The notes under the pieces are model-generated. The model did no database searches, had not been told where the DNA came from, and saw nothing but the letters and a program-made list of their open reading frames with translations. From the NCBI GenBank assembly GCA_021498125.1, contig JAIZWL010000003.1, positions 124,457 to 188,456 on the forward strand: a DNA stretch of 64,000 nt, read 5' to 3'. Positions 58,601 to 64,000 of the stretch are shown in pieces; the stretch's first letter is position 1, and each line of letters begins with the position of its first letter. Origin of the DNA: Candidatus Thorarchaeota archaeon. Its GTDB lineage: Archaea > Asgardarchaeota > Thorarchaeia > Thorarchaeales > Thorarchaeaceae. The position numbers and the translations under genes were made by a program.

Positions 58601-61600
58601 ATGTCACGGCCGCCGGACTCTCGGAGGGCACCCACTGGCTCTATGTCTATGCACAGGATGCAGCGGGCAATGAGGCCTCCTCAAAATATCAATTCACTGT
58701 GGATGATACTGCACCTGTGATACTGCTCAACAGCCCCTCTAATGGGTCCGAAATCCAGTCTGGGACACTGATTGATCTGTCGGTCACAGACTCTCACCTT
58801 GATTATGTGTGGTACAACTGGGATGGTGGAACTAACTCTACACTGACCAGTCCATTTGATATCTCAACATCCGGATTGGCTGAAGGAACCCACCTTCTTA
58901 CAGTCTATGCTCAGGACGAGGCAGGTAATCAGGCACAAGAAACCTATCCGTTCCTTATCGATGATACTTCACCCACCATTACTCTTCTCTCACCTGCGGA
59001 TGGGTCTGAAATCAAATCTGGTACGATTATATCCCTTAACATCTCCGAGAACAACACGTTAGAGACAACCCTCTACAACTGGGATGGTGGTTCCAACTCA
59101 TCACTGAGTTCGCCCTACGACGTTGGTACCAGTGGTCTTGCTGAAGGCACTCACACCCTTCATGTCTATGCTATTGATTGCGCAGGGAACGGGCAGCACT
59201 CTGTCTACACATTCATCATCGACGACACCGCCCCCACGATCACCCTAGAGAGTCCAAGTGATGGCTCTGAAATTCCCTCTGGTACCACTATTGACTTGAG
59301 TGTGACCGATGACAACACCATTGCAACAGTCCTCTATGCATGGGATGGAGATGCGAATGCGACCCTCTCCAGTCCATATGATGTCTCGACTTCTGGTCTG
59401 AGTGAGGGATCACATACACTGCACATCTACGCATCAGATGCTGCTGGCAATTGGGCAGGGAACACCTACTCCTTTGTGATCGACGACACACCGCCCACGA
59501 TTTCGCTTCTCTCCCCCTCAGATGGTTCTATAATTCAATCTGGGACTACTGTTGATCTGGATGTTTCTGAGACCAACACATTGGTCGAGACCCTATATGC
59601 ATGGGACAGTGATGCTAACTCATCACTCACAGCGCCATATGATGTTACTACAACTGGTCTTAGCGAGGCATCCCATACCCTCTATGTCTACGCACGAGAT
59701 GCGGCTGGCAACTGGGCCAAGAGCACTTACACATTCGTGATCGATGACACTGCTCCTCAAATCACCCTTGTCACTCCCACTAATGGCGCCGAGATCCAGT
59801 CTGGCACAACTATTGACCTTGACGTGTCAGACACACATGTCCTCTCTCAAGTCCTCTTTGCATGGGATGGCGGAGCAAACAGCTCTCTCCCATCACCTTA
59901 TGACATTGATACATCTGGACTGGCAGAAGGATCTCATACCCTTGATGTCTATGCATCTGACTCTGCTGGTAATTGGGCGCACGAGGTCTATTCGTTCCAA
60001 GTGGATGACACGGCCCCCACGATCACCCTGAACGCTCCTGCGAACAACTCAGTCGTTGCTACTGGCTCAGTGGTGGACTTGGATGTTAGTGATGCGAACA
60101 CACTCTCACTGGTTCAATACTCGTGGGACGGAGGCACCTTGACTGTACTCAGCAGCCCCTATGATATCACGATCAGTGGACTTGCAGAGGGTGGTCATAC
60201 CCTTGGTGTATACGCTAGTGATGCTGCCGGAAATAATGCGCATAGGCTCTACCAGTTTGTGGTGGATGATACTCCACCCACGATCTCATTGATCGGTCCG
60301 GCAAATAATACCCTCCAGCCGAGTGGCACAACTGTTGAGGTGTCCATTGTGGATGTTCATCTTGACATAGTCGGATACCATTGGGACAGCGATGCGTGGA
60401 ATATCTGGACCGCTCCGTATCACACACAGACCCCCTCCGGTGATGGTTCCCACTCATTGTACGTGGAGGCAACTGATGAGGCTGGTCATACCACTACAAC
60501 CACAATTGTGTATGTGATTGATGACACTCAGCCAGTAGTGGTCTTGAACGGTCCCGCCAATAATACACGGCATCATAGTGGAACACTTGTGGATGTGTCC
60601 GTGTCCGATCTTCATCTCAGCACGGTCTATTACCACTGGGACTCTGCGGCTTGGGCAGTCTGGTCCTCACCTTATGATACGAGCATGCCTGCTGGAGATG
60701 GCGATCACTCGTTATACGTCAATGCCACTGATGAGGCTGGTAACTGGCAATATGTCCACTACCTGTTCATCACTGACGATGCGACTCCTCTGGTGATTCT
60801 CCATTCCCCTGCTAATAATACGGTTCAGGTGAGCGGCACACTGGTCAATGTATCTGTGTCCGATAATGATCTCGACACGGTCCGCTATCACTGGGATGGA
60901 GATGATTGGAGTATCTGGCCAGCACCCTATGACACCTATGTTCCAACTGGTGATGGATCGCACACGCTCTACGTCTGGATCAATGACACTGCGGGGAATG
61001 AAGAGTCTGTACGATACACTTTCACAACTGACGACTCTGCTCCTGTTGTGGTGCTCATTGCTCCACTCAATACAACAGTTCATGTGAGTGGCACGACCAT
61101 AGACCTTGATGTGTCAGATGCGCACCTCTCTACTGTGTACCTTCAGTGGGATGGTGGTTCTTGGACACTTGTGGCAAGTCCATTCGATTCATTGTTGCCA
61201 GTAGGCGACGGTTCTCACACTCTTCTTGTCAATGCAACCGATGAAGTTGGCAACTCACAGATTGAGCAATTCGTCTTTGTGACCGATGATACTGCACCGG
61301 CTATTGATCTTGTCCATCTTCAGAATGGTACAGTTCATCAGTCAGGTATCTCGGTCGAGGTGTCAGTTACCGAGGCCAATGCTCATACGGTCGAATTCCG
61401 CTGGGATGGGGCCACATGGCAGGTATGGTCCACACCCTATGCAACCATCTTACCCTCAACGGACGGTTCACATACACTTGACATCCGGGCTACAGATGAG
61501 GCTGGCAATACTGCAACACGTACTTACGTGTTCTATGTAGATGACACTGATCCAGTGATCGAACTCGACTCCCCTGCGGATCACTCAGTTCAACCAAGTG

Positions 61601-62538
61601 GTACATCTGTGCAGTTCACTGTGACAGACACTCATCTTGATTATGTGGCTTGCAGTTGGGATGGTGAAACTTGGGTGAATCTGACTGCTCCTTACTCAAC
61701 AGCACTCCCATCAGGTGACGGTTCTCATACCCTCCAGATCAATGCCACAGATACTGCTGGCAACACTGTCACTGTCAAGTACATATTCACAGTTGATGAT
61801 ACCGCCCCTGTGCTCACTCTTGTATCACCCACCAATGGCACCATTCATCAGAGTGGTGTTGATATCAGTTTCTCGATCTTGGATGAGCATCTTGATTCTG
61901 TGCGTTTCCAGTGGGATGGTGGCTCATGGGTGCCTCTGTCCACGCCGTACACGATACAATTGCCTTCTGGTGACGGGTTTCATGCGCTGGTAGTGGAAGC
62001 CACTGATGCGGCTGGCCACACTGCAAATCTGCATGCGTCCTTTGTTACGGACGATCAAGCCCCCATTCTAGACACCCCTGATGATGTCGAGTATGTCGAG
62101 GGTACAACTGGGCACTCCGTTGAATGGACACCTCATGATCTCCACGCCGCGAACTATACGGTGTATCTTGATGGTGATGTCCTTGCACAAGGGCTATGGA
62201 CCGACTCTGAGGCGATCTCGGTATCAATCGATGGACTTGCACAAGGAACACACACATTGAGCATTGAACTTGAGGACGGAGCTGGAAATACTGTTTCAGA
62301 TGACCTAGTTGTTACTGTTACACCAATGTCCACTAGCACCACTACAACGACAACTGTGACCACAACAACCCCCATTACAACAGCAACCCCCACACCCACG
62401 ACTACTTCTAGCAGTGGCCTCCCAGACATACTTGGAATGAGCTTTGGTGTCTTTATCACAATGATCGGTACCAGTATTCTCATAGTGCTGGTAGTATTTT
62501 TCTTTGCAGTCCGACGTGGCGCTCCTGCTGGAAAATAA
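52681..62538 (+). CDS. Giant subtilisin-like (S8) surface protease with 23 Ig-like repeats
   Basis: About 3285 residues. A signal peptide (1-32, LRIGLVAGVLLFMFVVQLF) and an I9-like propeptide lead into an S8 domain with the catalytic triad D219 (AILDTGIDD), H262 (NSHGSHCAG) and S566 (GTSMSCP); VSAGNDGQ carries the oxyanion Asn. An inserted beta-sandwich of about 90 residues lies between H262 and S566. A PPC-like domain, a ThuA/GATase-like region (ILLVDDDNGG, about 850-1055) and 23 repeats of about 86 residues (from residue 1141) follow. The C-terminus has a Thr-rich linker, one membrane span and RRGAPAGK. ATG 52681 has GGAGG 7 bases upstream. Likely a cell-surface stalk with protease head. 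Confidence 0.93.
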   Translation: MHLTKLRIGLVAGVLLFMFVVQLFPLANSGALNWYEHDDRAMVVGDYGLNSLLQPVDRTVVPVTTPKLSPVKIVTPSNVIDFEQRKAEIFASVDHNSNKIHDSLEKTIALRESTGSVDGPVSVIVAVRDGELDDAINYFEMLGGTLTRRLEGAFYGLAGNISASKVADLANFGDVELVEENQQMVRHMDTATLLTNVRTYVWDTLGYRGDSNSAIAILDTGIDDSHTMLSPYASGDFTNGKIVGWHDATSDNSASPEDMNSHGSHCAGIAAGKEYDSQLPDGRIRTTWGIKYSLSSSASGFFSYYIQVKAAGRIDIMTLWSGGTNVGSSEVRLVAPNGTIVDSVVSTASQRNLTATINSNETGIWSVKIQVSYPSGGGEFRAVGINVYPYSTPSDSHGRFSGVAPDTKLVSVKVFDNSGSGSSTDLVDGLNWVYNNAQTYHITVASMSLGFSSTVASVDTATANLVSKGIVTAVSAGNDGQGANHINTPGHVNEVICVAASGDHNQITDYSSEGPGHLNTAKPDLAAPGGVSTQGAILSVDSNDQEADGAFSEQQSNDMALMQGTSMSCPYVAGLAALLVDAMGGYSSWTYDSTAKPYTVKQLLMMTSYEIGTINRGGKDTVEGYGRVNADAALEAYLYEHTIGTSESATIVTGDIGRKAWARHLTLTSGTTYTFNLDVPAGADFDLYLYDGSYDTYGEPILLAKSINFATGASEHITFTPSSTGTYYIVVKYIRGSGGTFTFSSQSGTSFPSVSIVTPAENAQLTGEFTVQVSASGTGLSSVSLRFWNDTWIDLTNDYNSGTGYYEYTMNVSCLESGNVTFLAKAIGSGGTSYDSSNVWVQTYSPQILLVDDDNGGTFEKYYIAALNALGFAEGSGFDRWTVSSDGSPSSATLQSYEIVIWFTSNDYQTTLTSTDQSNLQAFLTNGGKLFISGQDIGYDSNGSWETWLQTYLHGDYISDDTNAGQVNGVASDPIFDGVSYALGGGDGGGDNGYPDQISPVNGGVQCLQYAVSGSPGAAVSYSGSYRVVYFGFNFEAISYAADRVDALDRILNFLGVDAAPTLHVTSPERNSWVSSPFTVVYSASDDVSVSYVEFYLDGQYQARAVSDPVNITSDEGDHTLRVIAVDSLKQITVRQIILHVDNTDPTVTFVTPDAGAVVTSGTTVDVEVSDAHLDTVNYHWDSDSWQTFASPYDTQVPTGDGTHTLYVQATDLAGNQVTTSRQFVCDDTAPTITLVSPADGSVQPSGATVDLSISDTHLSTVYYHWDSGSWAVLPSPYDTSIPSGDGSHTLYVNATDEAGNYRQSSYSFTTDDTAPTITLVSPANNTEQSGGTTVNLDISDTHLSTVYYRWDTGSWGVLSAPYDTQIPSSEGAHTLYVNATDEAGNNAVRKYLWNVSYSGSAPIVNLTAPAAGGVQPSGTTISLNITDPDGDLSTVYYRWDTGSWAVLPSPYETTLPSGDGNHTLYVNATDSQGHITLQNFSFVTDDTSPTITLNSPADGSVINSGTVIDIGISDANALSSTLYNWDGGSNLTLSSPYDITVTGLSEGSHTLYVYAQDEAGNWGDASYTFVIDDTAPVITLNSPSDGSEIQSGTMIDLDVTDSHSVASVLYNWDGGTNTTLSSPYDVDTSGLSDGSHVLNIYAQDEAGNWAHETYSFTIDDTSPTITLNSPSDGSEIQSGTTIDLTVTDGHTLSQVLYNWDGTSNATLGSPYDVTTTGLSEGSHTLHVYAQDAAGNWASEDYTFVIDDTAPTITLDSPSDGAEIQSGTTIDLSVTDSHTIAQVLYNWDGSSNATLSAPYDVSTAGLSEATHTLHVYARDAAGNWIGTTYSFVIDDTAPSIVLNAPADGAEIISGTVIDLDIVEANTLSDVHYHWDSNTNTPLSSPYDVSTAGLSEGSHSLTVYAQDAAGNWNQHVYSFVIDDTAPVITLVSPSNGSLITSSTTIDLSITDSNTLNQVLYNWDETSNTTLSSPYDVTAAGLSEGTHWLYVYAQDAAGNEASSKYQFTVDDTAPVILLNSPSNGSEIQSGTLIDLSVTDSHLDYVWYNWDGGTNSTLTSPFDISTSGLAEGTHLLTVYAQDEAGNQAQETYPFLIDDTSPTITLLSPADGSEIKSGTIISLNISENNTLETTLYNWDGGSNSSLSSPYDVGTSGLAEGTHTLHVYAIDCAGNGQHSVYTFIIDDTAPTITLESPSDGSEIPSGTTIDLSVTDDNTIATVLYAWDGDANATLSSPYDVSTSGLSEGSHTLHIYASDAAGNWAGNTYSFVIDDTPPTISLLSPSDGSIIQSGTTVDLDVSETNTLVETLYAWDSDANSSLTAPYDVTTTGLSEASHTLYVYARDAAGNWAKSTYTFVIDDTAPQITLVTPTNGAEIQSGTTIDLDVSDTHVLSQVLFAWDGGANSSLPSPYDIDTSGLAEGSHTLDVYASDSAGNWAHEVYSFQVDDTAPTITLNAPANNSVVATGSVVDLDVSDANTLSLVQYSWDGGTLTVLSSPYDITISGLAEGGHTLGVYASDAAGNNAHRLYQFVVDDTPPTISLIGPANNTLQPSGTTVEVSIVDVHLDIVGYHWDSDAWNIWTAPYHTQTPSGDGSHSLYVEATDEAGHTTTTTIVYVIDDTQPVVVLNGPANNTRHHSGTLVDVSVSDLHLSTVYYHWDSAAWAVWSSPYDTSMPAGDGDHSLYVNATDEAGNWQYVHYLFITDDATPLVILHSPANNTVQVSGTLVNVSVSDNDLDTVRYHWDGDDWSIWPAPYDTYVPTGDGSHTLYVWINDTAGNEESVRYTFTTDDSAPVVVLIAPLNTTVHVSGTTIDLDVSDAHLSTVYLQWDGGSWTLVASPFDSLLPVGDGSHTLLVNATDEVGNSQIEQFVFVTDDTAPAIDLVHLQNGTVHQSGISVEVSVTEANAHTVEFRWDGATWQVWSTPYATILPSTDGSHTLDIRATDEAGNTATRTYVFYVDDTDPVIELDSPADHSVQPSGTSVQFTVTDTHLDYVACSWDGETWVNLTAPYSTALPSGDGSHTLQINATDTAGNTVTVKYIFTVDDTAPVLTLVSPTNGTIHQSGVDISFSILDEHLDSVRFQWDGGSWVPLSTPYTIQLPSGDGFHALVVEATDAAGHTANLHASFVTDDQAPILDTPDDVEYVEGTTGHSVEWTPHDLHAANYTVYLDGDVLAQGLWTDSEAISVSIDGLAQGTHTLSIELEDGAGNTVSDDLVVTVTPMSTSTTTTTTVTTTTPITTATPTPTTTSSSGLPDILGMSFGVFITMIGTSILIVLVVFFFAVRRGAPAGK
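56101..62049 (+). repeat. 23 tandem in-frame repeats of about 258 bp in two subtypes
   Basis: Each unit begins DDTAPxITLxSPxDG and ends HTLxVYAxDAAGNW or similar. Two classes are visible: type A (YHWDSGSWAVLPSPYDT, PSGDGSHTLYVNATDEAGN) and type B (LYNWDGGSNTTLSSPYDV, GLSEGSHTLHVYAQDAAGNW). In order they form four A, twelve B and seven A units. Several neighbouring B units are nearly identical at the DNA level (for example around 57420 and 57680). A divergent related unit precedes and another follows the array. Confidence 0.85.
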
Positions 62539-62551
62539 GTAAAATCCCGAG

Positions 62552-62597
62552 AAGGAGAGTATGTGCTATACATACGTCTCCTTTCTCTCCTTGTTTG
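62552..62597. terminator. Hairpin terminator between the protease and TauE genes
   Basis: AAGGAGA (62552-62558) pairs with TCTCCTT (62577-62583), with further internal pairing (TATGT with ACATA) in the loop, followed by a T-rich tract. It lies 13 bases after the protease stop, between convergent genes. Confidence 0.65.
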
Positions 62598-62618
62598 ATT
62601 TAGGCATCCCCGTTGAGA

Positions 62619-63443
62619 TTAGATTGGTAGTCCCAAAAATGAGAAGAGTCCTATCATCTTCAGGCCCATGTAAATCATCACTACGATGAAGATCCACTTC
62701 AGAACTTTCGGATTGACCTTATGGGCCGAATGAGCACCAAGCTGTGCCAGTGGTATGCTTGTCCCTGCAAGAAGGATCCACTGTAGAAGGTTCACGTATC
62801 CGATTGAGAACTCAGGCAGGCCTACTACCCCAAGACCTAAGATCATGTAGCTCAGTGCGCCTCCGGTAGCTGTAAAGATCATCATTGCAGTCGAGGTTCC
62901 CACTGCCTCGTGCATCTGGAAGTTGAGGAATAGTATCATGACCGGGATGACAAGAACCCCGCCACCAATACCAATGAGTCCCGTAACGAAACCTAAGACG
63001 ATTCCCCAGAACACGTAGGCTGCTGTACTCTGACTGACCTCACCTTCTGTTCTAATCGGCTTGGCCGTGATCATTCTCACCGAACCAAGCAGGATTGCCA
63101 AGCCAAAGATGAGCGTCAGGATATTTCCTGGTAGTTGTGATGCCACAAAGGCTCCAAAGAATCCTGCAACTGCCCCTACTACTCCCAACGTGATTGCGGG
63201 TTTCCACATGACGACCTCCTTCGTATGATGTCGAAATGCTCCACTCAGTGCTGTTGGCAAGACGACTAGTAGATTTGTTCCAAACGATACGCGTATCGCT
63301 ATTGTGGGGTCGATTCCACTGGCGAGGAGGATGTAGTACTGGACGGGGATCATGATGAAACATCCACCAACGCCCAGCATTCCTGAAATAAGTCCCACTG
63401 CCGCTCCCGTGATTAACAGGGCGATCATGAACATCGGATCCAT
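62619..63443 (-). CDS. TauE/SafE family sulfite/anion exporter
   Basis: A 274-residue membrane protein with about eight hydrophobic segments and two family repeats: GLISGMLGVGGCFIMIPVQY near the N-terminus and GFVTGLIGIGGGVLVIPVMI in the second half, both with the GxGGG-like loop of TauE/SafE. Such proteins move sulfite, sulfoacetate or other small anions. ATG 63443 (MDPMFM) has AGGTGA 5-6 bases upstream; the longer GTG start would overlap that site. Confidence 0.85.
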   Translation of the reverse strand: MDPMFMIALLITGAAVGLISGMLGVGGCFIMIPVQYYILLASGIDPTIAIRVSFGTNLLVVLPTALSGAFRHHTKEVVMWKPAITLGVVGAVAGFFGAFVASQLPGNILTLIFGLAILLGSVRMITAKPIRTEGEVSQSTAAYVFWGIVLGFVTGLIGIGGGVLVIPVMILFLNFQMHEAVGTSTAMMIFTATGGALSYMILGLGVVGLPEFSIGYVNLLQWILLAGTSIPLAQLGAHSAHKVNPKVLKWIFIVVMIYMGLKMIGLFSFLGLPI

Positions 63444-63452
63444 TCTTGTCAC

Positions 63453-63628
63453 CTACAATTCACTATGATTCTATATGGGTCCTTGAGCATAAGCTTTTAT
63501 CGCGACCCACGGCCCCGCAATTATACGGTATATTTGAATATGCCGATACATCATAAAAATCACGGTAAATAATTAGTAATTAGAAACCTCCTGTCATAAT
63601 TATCGATTTACATTACAATATAGTATAC
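63453..63628. other. AT-rich intergenic region
   Basis: A 176-base gap between two minus-strand genes, rich in A and T, with a TATA-like AAGCTTTTATCG near 63490 and AATTAGTAATTAG near 63568. No ORF or RNA gene seen. It may hold the TauE promoter. Confidence 0.3.
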
Positions 63629-64000
63629 CTACAACACGACTGTGTAATCTTCGGCCTGCAAAAGGTATAATGTTGCGTCACTACTAGGTTGTCCGTCACC
63701 GATCACGAGAGTCTGATTTTGTGTTAACTCTCTATCCGCAAAACCAAATGAATACCAATATGCTTTCCAACAAACGGTAACGACTAATTTGAAATGAAGC
63801 AAGTCATAATTATGGTTTTTTGCAATTTGATTCGGAATCCAAAGTTTTAATGTTGTAATAAAATCGGTTTCGTTTATACCTCCGGTATTACAGACTATTT
63901 GCAGTTGGCCAATATGGTAATACTGTGAATCTAAATCATCTGCACTGTTCCAGGATTTCATTACAAGTCGAGTAGTCTGACCAGACCATGTATCACGGAT
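63629..64000 (-). CDS. Unknown protein, N-terminus beyond window end
   Basis: A frame open from the window edge to a stop at 63629, at least 123 residues. Visible sequence includes QYYHIGQLQIVCNTGGINET, WIPNQIAKNHNYDL and QTLVIGDGQPSSDATLYLLQ, a beta-rich composition such as in secreted or surface proteins. It is clearly more AT-rich than most of the window. An internal ATG at 63961 exists, but the frame continues upstream without a stop. Function unknown. Confidence 0.6.
   Translation of the reverse strand: MRDTWSGQTTRLVMKSWNSADDLDSQYYHIGQLQIVCNTGGINETDFITTLKLWIPNQIAKNHNYDLLHFKLVVTVCWKAYWYSFGFADRELTQNQTLVIGDGQPSSDATLYLLQAEDYTVVL

Noticed and set aside
1-64000. CRISPR array, rRNA genes or replication origin
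   Set aside because: No regularly spaced short repeats with unique spacers, no rRNA sequence and no Orc1/Cdc6 gene or origin-box cluster were seen; the only regular arrays are coding repeats in eL32 and the giant protease.

Overview
The window looks like chromosomal DNA of an archaeon, most probably an Asgard archaeon; Thorarchaeia is my best guess from gene content, not from any search. Support: archaeal-type ribosomal proteins (eS4, eL14, eL19, eL32, eL34), two TFB genes, aIF1, RpoP, an archaeal tRNA-splicing endonuclease, geranylgeranylglyceryl phosphate synthase, GET3 and EMC3-type membrane-insertion proteins, a Roadblock/LC7 protein, and the archaeal/eukaryotic route to selenocysteine. 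Base composition is intermediate, with a few AT-rich patches. TATA-like boxes precede several transcription units, Shine-Dalgarno (GGAGG/GAGGTGA) sites are common, and GTG/TTG starts are frequent.

Layout. 1-2.5 kb (-): the distal part of the usual archaeal secY operon (adk, EMC3-like, eL34, cmk, a 45-residue ORF, eL14). 2.5-4.3 kb: a membrane methyltransferase and TFB. 4.4-8.7 kb: a selenocysteine island with PSTK (+), tRNA-Sec (-), an unknown protein, SepSecS and SelB. 8.8-16.8 kb: a pilin-like protein, a polyferredoxin membrane protein, a ModE-like regulator, a PurM/SelD-fold protein with a 41-residue membrane microprotein, Cys-rich and zinc-ribbon proteins, tRNA endonuclease, a PhoU/DUF47 protein, a UppP-like phosphatase and an alkaline-phosphatase-like protein. 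16.9-19.2 kb: a 129-bp MITE-like insertion, GET3 with an overlapping 32-residue membrane microprotein, and a membrane HEPN-like protein. 19.2-25.7 kb: rpoP, a radical SAM protein, aIF1 with an apparent CTG start, a second TFB, methionine aminopeptidase, Roadblock, GGGP synthase and a second membrane methyltransferase. 25.9-33.5 kb: HdrA, MobA, HypD, a PIP-box protein, DUF211, a possible cyclin-fold protein, ferredoxin and zinc-ribbon/winged-helix proteins.

33.7-43.9 kb (+) is a long ribosomal protein operon from uL22 to uL15 that includes the RNase P subunit Rpp29 and an Hsp20 chaperone. It ends in a hairpin terminator; secY follows with its own promoter. 45.8-49.3 kb (-/+) holds an aspartoacylase-fold protein lacking its zinc ligands, a methyltransferase-like protein, an MntA-HepT toxin-antitoxin pair and a small membrane protein. 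49.5-62.5 kb holds leuS and a giant (about 3285 residues) secreted, membrane-anchored subtilisin-like protease with 23 tandem Ig-like repeats of about 86 residues. A TauE/SafE transporter and an AT-rich truncated ORF close the window.

How the genes work together: PSTK, SepSecS, tRNA-Sec and SelB make and deliver Sec-tRNA, though no canonical SelD and no recognisable selenoprotein is in view. SecY, EMC3-like, GET3 and its microprotein are components of membrane protein insertion. HdrA, MobA, HypD, ferredoxin and the polyferredoxin protein point to anaerobic, ferredoxin-linked metabolism with molybdenum or tungsten enzymes and [NiFe] hydrogenase. All functional calls are from motif recognition by eye; no database search was run.
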